Source of the DNA: Melanocharis versteri
Lineage: Eukaryota > Chordata > Aves > Passeriformes > Melanocharitidae
Assembly: GCA_013397845.1 (NCBI GenBank)
Contig: VZTG01004479.1
Span: 959,138 to 1,023,137, forward strand
Length of the DNA: 64,000 nucleotides
Direction of reading: 5' to 3'
Shown piece by piece: positions 1-11,000 of this stretch (the first letter of the stretch is position 1; each line of letters starts with the position of its first letter). Position numbers and translations under genes: made by a program. Under the pieces are notes generated by a model that saw only the letters and a list, made by a program, of their open reading frames with translations, had not been told where the DNA came from and did not search any database.

Positions 1-800
1 TGCTGGCTCATTCCTCTTGCCCATCTAGGCGCCTCTAAATGGCAGCTCTGCTCTCAAGTAGAAGAGATTCCCCTAGTTTGCTGTCACCTGCACACTTAAT
101 CAGAGTACACTCTGACACGTCCTCCAGGTGACTGGTAAACATTTTAAACAGGAGAGGTCACAGAATACACTCATGCATTGCTCCAGTTGTTACCAGCCTC
201 TAGGAAATTATGTCTGATTAATTACAACTATCTGAGCCTGGCTTTTTTAATGCAGCTAGTTGTTCATCCATCTAGTCCATGACATCCTAACTTGAATATA
301 ACACCAGTGTCAAAAGCCTTGCTAAAGTCAAGATAAATTACATACCCTGCTGTCCTGTTGCCTACAAATCCAGTCATTTTATCACTGAAGGCAATTAGGC
401 AGGTCAGGCACAATTTAGCATACATATATTCATGTGTGCCTTTTCCTTCATGTGATTAGAAGCATTTTCCAATAGGATTCACTCAATGATTGACTTCAAA
501 GTGACACTAAGGCCTGGAAGCATTTGTTGGTGAAGACTGAGGCAAAGGCAGCACTGGTTACCTCAGCCCTGTCTGTGTCTATAACTACTAAATGACCAGC
601 TCCATTTAGCAAAGATTCAACGTTTTTTCCTTACATTTTTGCTACTAATGTTGCAGCAGAAGCACCTCTCTATTCTCTTTCATATGCTGCACAGCTCAAC
701 CTCAGTAGAACTCTGGCATTCCTAATACCATCATGGCCAGGCAGTGTTTCTGATGTCCTGCTTCCTCCTGTGTACTGCCCTTTCAAATGACATCACTAGC
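1..800 (-). repeat. Old CR1-like LINE fragment (coding part)
   Basis: The stretch around 300-350 resembles, on the minus strand, the degenerate reverse-transcriptase core of CR1 LINEs, where the strand reads towards an aspartate-phenylalanine-serine-lysine-alanine motif. The segment around 530-580 also resembles CR1. It is much more diverged than the CR1 copies further right and has no intact frame. The right border is vague. If SCFD1 runs leftward from the CpG island at 3.3 kb, this lies in its first intron. Confidence 0.45.
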
Positions 801-1550
801 AGTGAAAGATGAAAGTGGGAAAATCCAAGCTAGCACTGAGTGCTGAGTCTTGCTGGACTCCAGCCTTCCACTTGTTTCACACTTTTTTCTTTTCTTCTTT
901 TTTAAACACCACAAAGCAGCCCTGAAAGTTGATTACAGGCTGCCCCTGGATTCTTTGGCCCCTCACCACTGGTGACATCTTCAGCCATATGAGCAATTTT
1001 ATATAAAGCTGTATGGTTATGTACTTTGGTACTACTGGAGCTGAAGCAGCTGCATTGCAGAGTTTATCATCTGAAGTAAAACTCGGCATAAGCTCTCTGG
1101 TAAGAAAGAGTAATCAGACTAGTAACGTGTTGTGACAATCATGTCAACATTCAGCAAATGTCTGAGTTTCTTTTTTTGTATTCATATTGCCATTTCATTT
1201 ACATTAATGCTGGATGTTCTCTGGGGCAAGGATCAGGTTTTTACTGTGCTTGCACAATGATATGCTTTTGTTATGAAACCAATCCTGGTTATGAACCAGG
1301 ATAAAGGTCACAAGAGATGGTGCACATATGTGGTAATACCATAAATAAATGATAAGAAACCTTTTCCTGAGTATCTTTTAGTTGTTGAATCTAGCTCCTT
1401 GGAAAAGACCCCCCTAACAGAAGACAACATGGATTCAGTTGTAAAGGCTGACTGAAATAATCGCGTAAGAATTGTTGGTGACATGGACAGTGGGACTGAG
1501 TGCACCTGCAGAAAGTCTGCCAATGACATCAAGCTGTGTATGGTTACAAA
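801..1550. other. Non-coding stretch, no gene recognised
   Basis: AT-rich unique-looking sequence. The two short minus-strand open frames here (877-1089 and 1308-1532) show no family resemblance, no splice-site context and low-complexity ends. I see nothing functional. Confidence 0.5.
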
Positions 1551-1750
1551 ATCACAGAATCATTTAGGTTGGAAAAGACCTCCAAGATCAGTGAGTCCAA
1601 CCTTCGACTGATCACTACCTTGTCAACCAGACCACAGCACCAAGTGTCATGTCCAGCTGAACACCTTCAGGGATGGTGACTCTACCACCTCCATGGGCAG
1701 TCCATTCCAATGTTTAACCCTTTCCATGAAGAAATTCCTCCTCAATAAGC
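1551..1750 (-). repeat. CR1 LINE 3' fragment
   Basis: Begins with the reverse complement of the CR1 3' terminus (ATCACAGAATCATTTAGGTT, then GGAAAAGACCTCCAAG) and continues through the typical CR1 3' region read on the minus strand. It ends abruptly at about 1750, where a second CR1 copy of opposite orientation starts. Truncated at its 5' end, as nearly all CR1 copies are. Confidence 0.85.
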
Positions 1751-2590
1751 TGGAAAGAAGGGAAGCCATCCAGAGGCACCTTGACAGGCTTGAGAGGGGG
1801 GCCTGTGCAACCTCAGGAAGTTCAGCAAGGTCAAGTGCAAGTTCCTGCAGCTAGGTCGGGGCAATCCCAAGCACAAATACAGGCTGGGCAGAGAACAGAT
1901 TTACAGCAGCCTTGAGGAGGACCTGCGGGTGTTGGTGGACGAGAAGCTTGACATGACCTGGCAATGTGCACTCCCAGCCCAGAAAGCCGACTGTACTCTG
2001 GGCTGCATCCAAAGCAGCGTGGGCAGCAGGGAGAGGGAGGGGATTCTGCCCCTCTGCTCTGCTCTGGTGAGACCTCACCTGCAGTGCTGTGTCCACATCT
2101 GGGCCCAACACAAGAAGAACCTGAACCTGTTGGATTAAGTCCAGAAGAGGACCACCAAGACGATCAGAGGGCTGGAGTATCTCTCCTATGAGGAAAGGCT
2201 GAGAGAGCTGGGTTTGTTCAGCCTGGAGATGAGAAGGCTCCGGGGATACCTTACAGTGCCTTCCAGTACCTAAATGGAGTTACAAAAATCCTGGAGAGGG
2301 ACTTTCCACAAGAGCAGGTAGTGATAGGACAAGGGGGAATGGCCTTAAACAGAGAGTAGGTTCAGATTAGATATAAGGTAAAAATTCCCCCCTCTGGAGG
2401 GGGTGAGGCTCTGAAACTGGCTGTACAAAGAAGCTGTGGATATCCCATACCTGGAAGTGTTCAAGGCCAGGCTGGATGGGGCTTTAAGCAACCTGATCCA
2501 GTGAAAGGTGCTCCTGCCCATAGCAAGCAGGGAGTTAGAACGAGATGATCTTCAAGGTCCCTTTTAACCCAAACCACTCTATGAACATGG
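1751..2590 (+). repeat. CR1 LINE 3' fragment
   Basis: Plus-strand CR1 sequence covering the end of the second open frame and the 3' UTR. Recognisable parts are the segment around 2180-2240 (gaggaaaggctgagagagct, then cagcctggagatgagaaggc) and the 3' end near 2550-2586 (gatgatcttcaaggtccctt). Several frames are broken by stops, so it is dead. It abuts the minus-strand CR1 copy at 1551-1750, giving a divergent pair. Confidence 0.85.
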
Positions 2591-3235
2591 TGAAACAGAA
2601 TAGAAAAGAATAAAGCTGTACAGAGTATGAGGTCCAAGAAAATGGGCTTTATTAGAAGGATAGCAAAGAGAAGATAAGCAAAGGACTGCAGAGGAACATC
2701 AAATAGCACTATCAATGGTAGATGGCAGAGGAATGAGATTACAAAAAGTAGACTGGTACCAAAAAATGAAGCATACTAGTAAAATATTTAAGGTACACAA
2801 AGACTGTGACTGGGATTTTTAGGCAGATGATTCGAAACATTTCATGCTAACTAAATGCATCCAGAATCCTCTATACCACCAAAGATACCGCAGCTGTCAA
2901 GGAGAAAGTGACATGATTACAGCTCAACTACTGACTACAATTTTGGCAAGCGAGGGAAATACAGGACTACGGAGCTGACATCCCCTGTGCTTTAGGAGAA
3001 TGTTCAAGGCTTTACAAAGCAGCATCAAGGCAGAGAAGAAGCAATTAAGGATTCTCAGCAATGTCTAAGAAGAGACAGAATAACAAACCCTTTACTCACA
3101 GAAATCCTCATGCACTATTAGTTTAGTTGTTAATATCGTATTATCAATTTCTTGAGGGTCAGTACACGCTCGGATGCCCCTGTATTGTCTTAACATGAGC
3201 ATGGCAACAGCAGCTTTATTTTTGCTCCATTAAAC
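2591..3235. other. Non-coding stretch, no gene recognised
   Basis: AT-rich sequence between the CR1 pair and the CpG island. No exon, RNA gene or repeat family recognised. It would be the start of SCFD1 intron 1 if that gene is here. Confidence 0.45.
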
Positions 3236-3237
3236 GC

Positions 3238-3560
3238 TATTTCCCGTCGATCATCCCGACGGGCGGCAGGAAGCCGGAACGGCGGGCGTGCTTCCACGGC
3301 CGCGGGAGAAGGCACCGCTCGCGGCCCGGGCCCGGCCAAGTCCCGCCCCGGGGGCGCCTTCCACGCCTCGGCGGCACCGACGGCCACNNNNNNNNNNNNN
3401 NNNNNNNNNNNNNNNNNNNNNNNNNNGGCCCGGGCCGGGGGCGGGCCCGCACGGCTCCCGAGCGGCGCGCCGGGAACGCCCGCTCGCCATCGAAACCACG
3501 GGCCTGGGCTTCGCCCCGCCTGGCAACAGGGCGGGGACGGCCTTCTCCACCCACTTTGGA
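3238..3560 (-). promoter_or_regulatory. SCFD1: CpG island, probable SCFD1 promoter and first exon
   Basis: Abrupt block of very high GC and CpG density in AT-rich DNA, the usual look of a constitutive vertebrate promoter. It sits about 0.4 kb beyond the likely 3' end of G2E3. In mammals SCFD1, a Sec1/Munc18-family factor for ER-Golgi vesicle fusion, starts about 2 kb downstream of G2E3 in the same direction, so this island is most simply its promoter. I could not find an SCFD1 coding exon: the first-exon coding sequence expected from mammals is not in the visible bases and may be in the N gap. The open frames across the island are GC-driven and contain N. The island is clear; the gene name is inferred from synteny only. 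Confidence 0.5.
3388..3426. other. Assembly gap (39 N)
   Basis: Run of N inside the CpG island. The true missing length may differ. Loss of extremely GC-rich sequence is the likely reason, and the first exon of the downstream gene may be inside. Confidence 0.99.
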
Positions 3561-3955
3561 GTAGGGGGGCGTTTGTGCTCTCGGACTGAAGTGTCAACAA
3601 GAAATAACTGCAACATACGACCAGCTCGTGACTACATGAAAGGGCTGATGTTTCAAACCAGGCGTCTAGCTACAAATAAAGTCATGTAGTTTTAGCGAGT
3701 TTTCACAATGGGCTGTGGTTACAAGCTTGCTTTCCTCTGCTCAGGTCGCACATGCCCGCAGCGCCCCTGCCTTCATGCCCTTACAGCAATCCTCCAGCGG
3801 GAAGAGCCCACTCGCCCCAGCTCAGCTTTGGATACAAAGGTATCAGGATAACCATGCCGTAGACACCTTTATATAAATCTACAGGTACACAAAAGAAACC
3901 ACAGAAAATAGTGATAACACTTCTACGGCTAAAACCCATTAAATCAACAAAACCA
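3561..3955. other. Spacer between CpG island and G2E3 3' end
   Basis: Moderately GC-rich shoulder of the CpG island, probably the upstream promoter region of the left-hand gene. No coding signal. Confidence 0.4.
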
Positions 3956-3959
3956 CGGA

Positions 3960-6900
3960 AGCTACATATTTAACCTTTTATTGCACTTTGGACATGTACA
4001 CGGTATTTCCCACAATTACTGATTATTTCAACACTGATGCTACACCTGTGATGTAAAACGTTGCTTGAAGGCGCAACAGTTCAGGCACTGATCCTGCAGT
4101 TCAAGTTAGAGCTAAAAATATTTACAAAATTACATTTTGTTGCATAACATTCTAAATACCATAACTTTAAAAAGAACATTGTTTATGTAATACAAAAACC
4201 AGAGGGTTACATTGGAGATTTTTACAAACATTAAGATTTTGAAAATGATTTTCTGTATACATATGATTTGGCACTTCAAAAGTTTTTGCATGTCAATTTT
4301 TCTTTTGTCCAACTAGAAATTCCATTACGTAAGAAATAGAAAAGTTTGAGCTTTAAAAATATTTTACCATATAAAACAGATTCAAGATCAACCGGAAAAG
4401 CATATTTCAAAGCATTTCAAAGTTGCAATTCCTTCTATTTAAATCAGATTTTTTAGATACTATTTTCAAAATCATATGCAGAATGTGAGTGTGAATTATT
4501 AACTAATACTCTCAAAATCCTCATGTTTTCAATTTCCAGGACTTAGCATCTTGATGAAAAAAATCAAAGCTGCAGCACACAATGGTTTAGACTTTTAGCA
4601 TGAACAATTCTTTTCTTCTTTAGACTATATATCACTCTTAAATCAGTTAAAAAGGCTAACAGCTTTTTCTGGTAATCATCCTCTGAATGGGTAAAAAAAG
4701 CAGGTCAAAGAAATTTCTTATTCCTTGGTTTTTCAAACATAGAGCTAAAATACTTAAGGGTGTTTTTTTTATTATATGTGCATTGTTAAGGAGACCATAC
4801 TAAACCCACTAATACTAACTGTTTAGTAGAAAATTATCACTCTAGAAAATAAATAGCTTATTTGATGTGCTAATTCCAGATGGAAGCTAAGGGTTTGATG
4901 AAGAAACTGTGGGGTGAAGTTCTTTGGCCAAACACAAAAAGGACTGCAACAGTTTTTTCATGGCTTGACAAATCTTATAAAAGATGCAGCTTTTATAAGA
5001 ATATATTTAACACACAACTGATGCATACACAATTATTCTCCCTGTGTTACAGAAATACTGAAAGTAAGCAACCTCCCTAATTTCCAGGTGTGCCTCAGGT
5101 TTTGTTTATGTAAAATGGAAACTACCCCATCATATTGCACTTCAGTGATCTGCTATAACAAAAAAAACCTATGGTCCTTATAGCTACATAAATTGCTCTT
5201 ACAATTTCAAGACAAGGGAGACCATTCTGTGCTTAGAAGTTAGCTTATTCAATGGAATTCTAATGACCAGTTCAAATAAATTTATGATTGGTCTATATAA
5301 ATAAATGCTGAAAATGAGGAAATTCCTTTCCATAGTAGCATTTAGGAATACAACTTGAATATATCAAAGATTACATTGGAGTGTCTAGATAGAGCTGATC
5401 AAACCAACAGAAAAGGAAAGATGACTTGTCATGAATAGGTACATGTCAGTATTAGAAAATGGGAAGAAATTCTGTGCAAGAAAAACCCTTTCAAGCAATA
5501 TTACACACTATATGATTTTACAAATTCAGTGTTTGGATATAGCATTGTATAGCAGATCGTTTTAAAGTTAACATTTTTTACACCTGGCATATAGGTTAGT
5601 TCTGCCTTTACAGAAAAACCTTTCAACTGCTGAGTTCAAAAGTAATAAGCAATAAAATGTGTGAACTCTATTTTTGTAATCTCGGGTATGTTTTGAAGCC
5701 TTATATTCACATTATTTTATTATTTCTTCTCCATTGAACGTTTTAAAATGCAGTTTATTTAGTTCCAAGTTCTGAACAATTTCTCTTGCCACTGCAGGTA
5801 CCAAAAGTCCAAGAACTGTCCTGTAAAATTACTCACACTCTGCTTGCTACTTTTGTAAATTCTGTACTTTTCATACAGAAGAATAACATTACAGAACACA
5901 TTTATCTCTAACTAGGCAAGAAAAAGGAATACTGCACTGAGTACACCACTCACTTTTAAAGTATAATATTATATCTGCAGGAAACTCATTATATTTAAAA
6001 ATACAAACATACAATATAAATCAACAAATTTGTGCCAAACCACTCTCCCTATAATGGTAACAGACCATTCTGAAGGCGAAGAATACAAAGAATTTATTGG
6101 CAGAATGAGAGTCAAAAATTATGCAAAGATCAGAAACACAAAATATTATCGGAGAAGACACTGAGAAAATGCTTAGTATATAAACAAGTCAAATTACATT
6201 CTCCAAGAGATCGTATGTTTAAAGGAGACTTGAATATGCTTTTGGCCAGCAAGCAAAAACCCCTGCTAATCCTGTCCTAATTTCTAATATTCTTAAATTT
6301 GTAATGACAAGACTGATGAGATTAGATAGTTTTAGCCATTAGTAGTGAGAAATGTCTGATCTAAGACTTGCAATAATTTCCTTAGACTTTCTATTATTTT
6401 TTCAGAAGCACCTATCCATTTATAATTATTGTGGATATACTTTCTTGCCAAGGTATTCAAATGTAAAGCAATTCTGCTTATATTTTCAATACAAACCAAG
6501 CTATATTAATAAAAAAAGTGTATGATTACTTTTCAGCATTTTGAAGAATGGGCATACATATAGATATATACAGATACATATGTATCTATATTACATCTAC
6601 CACAACTTATGTTCAGGACATATAGTACATATGGTCAAAACTGACAGAGGGAAATAGTAATTTCAAAACAGAGAGCAGCATACATTTAAAAAGAACGTAC
6701 TTAAACATCCTTTTAATTCCATAGTTTTAGCATTAGTAACATTAAAGTGTTGCTGTATAGGAATTTCACCACTTATGTTTTACAGCTTAATGGCCCAGCC
6801 ATTTATACAAATTACTGCAGCACTAACATGTTTTATATAGTGCTCAGAATGCACCTGCAACTGAACAGGAAGAGTTTAGAATAAAAGCTAGAAAAGTGTC

Positions 6901-7813
6901 AGGTCCAGACAATCTTGATGGTAGACTGCCTCTAGTTTAACAAAGAGCTTTAGTGCATGGTCGAATGAAAATACTTCAGTGGAAGACAAATTTACATGGT
7001 CTAATGAGCAACAAACTTTTATTCTTTCATACTCAATAACATTAAGTCTAACTCCTATATTTCACTTTGAAAGACCAAGTATTGTTGCATGTTCAACATT
7101 TACTTCTGGTTTTTAATATTTTGGCTCCATGAATAATTAAAAATTATTGTATGACAGTAGAATGCAAGAAATGTGCAAGTGTCAAAGATTGTGTTTAAAA
7201 ACAGAGACACAAATTCAACCAGATTTTGTTCTTGCACTATATTATTTTGCCTGTTTTCTCCAGACCTTTAATGCACTAGCCACCACAATGACCATAAAAC
7301 CGCAAGTATTTTAACTATCCTAGGTGTCTCTGAATCATCACAGAATGTAAATGAATCATTACAAAACAATTACTGAAAAAATATACATGGAACTGAAGAA
7401 CTGCATCACAGTTTTACGCAAGACAATGCTCTACAGCAATTATCTTCAAAATGTACCTGGTTTGTTTTTGATAAATAAGTTACCTAAGTATTTGATACAA
7501 TTTGATACTTACCTGTTACAGAGCTTGGTAACATTTCATACCTGTCTATAGCAAAAGCTGACATTTAAACTACCTCTGCAAGAGACAGATGACTCTTAAA
7601 GTCAACTTCAAAAGGAAAATTATTAAAGAGATAAAGTTTTTTCCATTTGAAAATTGTTTTCCATCTCATAACATTACAACTTTTAGCATAATTTTGGGGG
7701 AAATGTCAGAAAATACTAAAAGCATGCTGTCCAAAAATACAGTAGTGAACTGAAAGCAGATGTTCCTGCAGAAAACTCAGGTTTCCAACATTCAGTTTTA
7801 ATAGCAAAAATAC
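3960..7813 (-). other. G2E3: G2E3 3' untranslated region
   Basis: About 3.85 kb of uninterrupted AT-rich sequence after the stop codon, with no recognisable transposon, no other exon and a candidate poly(A) signal at its far end. A simple AT/GATA-like repeat lies around 6555-6605. The lack of CR1 over this length contrasts with the neighbouring DNA and fits a transcribed 3' UTR. The exact end is inferred. Confidence 0.55.
3977..3982 (-). terminator. G2E3: Candidate distal poly(A) signal of G2E3
   Basis: TTTATT on the plus strand, AATAAA on the transcribed minus strand. It is the last good signal before the next CpG island, so cleavage would fall near 3955-3965. Other AATAAA hexamers occur further right inside the 3' UTR (for example near 5712-5725 and 7018-7025), so alternative shorter 3' ends are possible. 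Confidence 0.5.
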
Positions 7814-8046
7814 TTATTCCCTTTCAACTCTTAGTGTGTTTCTGATGGTGAGCTCCATTTTATTTTTGAACTGCTGATATGTCTGTGTTATAGGAAGCTC
7901 TAAGCAATTAAGAAGTCTGTTTCCAATGGGATAACTTATATGCAAAAATTTAATAGTAGGTTCAGGATCAAAACCAATGGATGGTATATAACAGGAGCCT
8001 GTTACGAAGAGCAGAATATCCTCCAATGTCACTACAGACTCACCAC
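7814..8046 (-). CDS. G2E3: G2E3 exon 15, C-terminal HECT lobe and stop
   Basis: 233 nt, residues 626-702 and TAA. Acceptor ATTTTTTTAG. Encodes VVTLEDILLFVTGSCYIPS and the C-lobe end GNRLLNCLELPITQTY. At the position of the HECT catalytic cysteine this copy has leucine 670; the nearest cysteine is C673. Ends TLRVERE followed by TAA. Confidence 0.95.
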
Positions 8047-11000
8047 CTAAAAAAATAGGATTAACTTTTATCACTGATTGTCTATTACACATAAACCACT
8101 GCCCTGCATGTTAAATGCTAAGAGGAAAAAAAACCCACATGAAATCAAATCAGTATGCTGAATAAATATGCAGTTATATGGCTACCCAAGAAAAAATTTA
8201 GCAAGAAAAACCCACTTCAGTTAGTTCTGAAAAATCTAAGTGAATAAAAAAATCTCTTCCGCAAGAAAAAGATAGAAAATGGTAGTCTTTAAGACTTTAG
8301 ACAAATTATCTAAGAAAGGATTTTTCTGTCTCACTTGGGTTGTGTGTTGGATTTTTTTTTTTAATTCACAGGAGTCCCAGACCCAGTCTTTCAGATATTT
8401 ACCCCTCTAAAGTTCTGGGCAACAGTTTCAGAAATTCTGATTAGTAAGAAAGAGGGGGAAGAAGGAACAATTAGGAACTCATAGTGACTACAAAAACTTG
8501 ATTTATTTACCCCACTGAACTCCAAAAATCAAATCCTGTATGTATACCAGCAACTAAATACCCTGGACAGGGAAGGGGAGGATTTTTAAATTAAAAAAAA
8601 AAAAAAAAAACAAGGTTAAAAATTACTTACTTTCCACATCTTGCAAATAGCCCATCCAAAAATCAGCACCTTTGACTTTATTTACCTCTGATGAGGAATG
8701 GATTGTAAAGAGATCACAAACAGTTTCTGCAGAAAGTCTTTCGGGTTTGTGGCACAATATGCTAGAGAATGCATCTGGGTGCATTTGCATTTTCTCTAGA
8801 ACGCCAAGAGTTTCCAAACCCTGCCTAAAACTAGGAGGGAGGGAAAAAAAAAAAAAAGAGTGACCATGCATCAGAACTCTGCATTTTATAAAGCTGCAAG
8901 GTGGGATATAATAAATCTTCCCCACCTCCAGTCTCTAAATCTTGTCAGTAAGGTTACACAGTACTCCCATTTTATCTTGGAAAATGCGTTTAACTCTCAT
9001 TTTAACAATCGAAATGTTTCTGTGGAGCTTTTTGGGGAGATGAAAGAAATACCAGTGACATGTAGAAATTAACCTCATTTCCTGGTACTTGACTACATGT
9101 ACAAGGTATACTTTTGACTTTCGTATGAAAACATAGCAATTCTCTTTCTTACAAATAGCTCTTTTGAAAACAGCTTAAATTCCTTGCCCATAGACAAAAT
9201 GAGTTGTCTTAGAAGACAGCCTTTGCTTGGCTTTTGCAGTCTGTGTGTGCTTACATGCTATTATTTCTGCCTGTGGCAAATGCAGATAGCAGCATGCTGG
9301 GCTGCACTAGGAATTGTGTTGCCAGCAGCTCAAGGGAGGTGATCATTTTCCTCTGCTTAGCAGCAGTAAGGCCATGCTTAAAGTGCTGTGTCCAGTGCTG
9401 GGCTCCCCAGTACAAGAGAGATTTGGACATACTGGAGAGAGCTGGGCAAAGGGTGACTAGGATGATTAAGGGACTAGAGCATAACCATGTGAGGAGAGGC
9501 TGAGAGAGCTGGGACTCTTCAGCCTGGAGAAGAGAAGGTTCAGGTGGAATCTCAACATGTAGAAGTATCTGAAGTGAATGTGCAAGGAATTGAGACTCTT
9601 TTCAGAGGTGCCCAGTGACATAGAACATTTAACAGCTAAAATAATCAACTCTCTAGCTACTCTCAGTCCTTTACAGTGACAAGTAATTTCTTGTTCTACT
9701 CACTTAAGCACATCTTAAGCCCGTCTCCCAAAATGCACAAAGCCCCACTACCTCATAAACAAATTGGCTAATTATTATGTTTTACTTTTTAACTCACTCG
9801 TTTAAAAATATGATCTAGATTGTTTGAACATGCCAGAGGGCCTTGGCTGAAAGACTAATTGCTCTGACCTTCATTAAAAAAAGTCTTTACATTAAGAATC
9901 AGTTTTCTTAGCCCTTGAAGATTGAGTTGCTTCAAATTTGTCAAAGATAACCCTATATGTGAAGTTTAAATCAGGCTATGCTTCTTGGAAGAATTAGCAT
10001 CCAATAAATTTTTACCAAGCAGATGAAGAATGCAAATTGGAAGCAAGGCCAGAGACCAACCAAAGAACAGTCAAGAGCTGCAACTTTTCCAGCTAATGAG
10101 GTCATCACTACCTCACAGAAACATCAATGCAATGCTTATGTTCTAAGCAGGCCAACTTACACTTGTTGACAGTATTGCACTCCTAATGGCACACACAAAC
10201 TCCCTAATTAGAACTCTAGAAAACTCATTTAAATTCTAAACATATGTTGAACATTTCTAAAACGTAAAAGATTCTAAATTCAAGCAATTCTGAATTAGAA
10301 ATGAACATAAGCTAGAGAAATTTTATAGAGCAATGGTCTTTGTGATGCTGAAGTTTAAAAACTGTGAATCTGCCTTCATAAGGTTGAAAAAGGAATGTGA
10401 CCAAAGAGAAGTGGAACAGAGCAGGTATGTAGAGAAATAGAGCAGATATGTAGAGAAATAATTTCAGTTTTTCAGTTTAACTACCAAGTTAAGTATTGCT
10501 ACTTAATCAACTGAAAGTTACAGTACACTTCATTGGTTTAAATGGAGAGTAAGTAAGAACATGTGAAAGTTAGTTTTAGCAACATATTATTTAGTATTTC
10601 AGTGAGGAAAAGAACCAAGAAGTTTGAAAACTCAACCAAAACAAACCTTTCTAAGGGTACAGTAATTCTCTTGATTACATGATAGATCAATATGTCATTC
10701 ACCAGCACGTTCTTATCACACAAGGCTGTTACAGGTCTTAAACATCCAGCAGCAGCGAGGAATTCACAGCAGTCCTGTATTGTAGACTGTAGGCTGGACA
10801 GACTATTTGCATATTTTATCTGCATAAAAAGATAAGTTAGGCACTTGTTTACTACATGCATGTATACATATATGTGAAAAATAGGCTTTTTAATTTCAAC
10901 AAAATTCAGTAAGTCCTTCTTTATCTTCAAATACAGTCTTGAGCAAGAAATAAAATGAAACACTGCATATTACCGTTTTTATTGTTTGTGCTACATCAAC

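Noticed and set aside
3190..3689. Several 100-136-codon frames across the left CpG island
   Set aside because: All cross the 39-N gap and are GC artefacts. None contains the sequence expected for an SCFD1 first exon.
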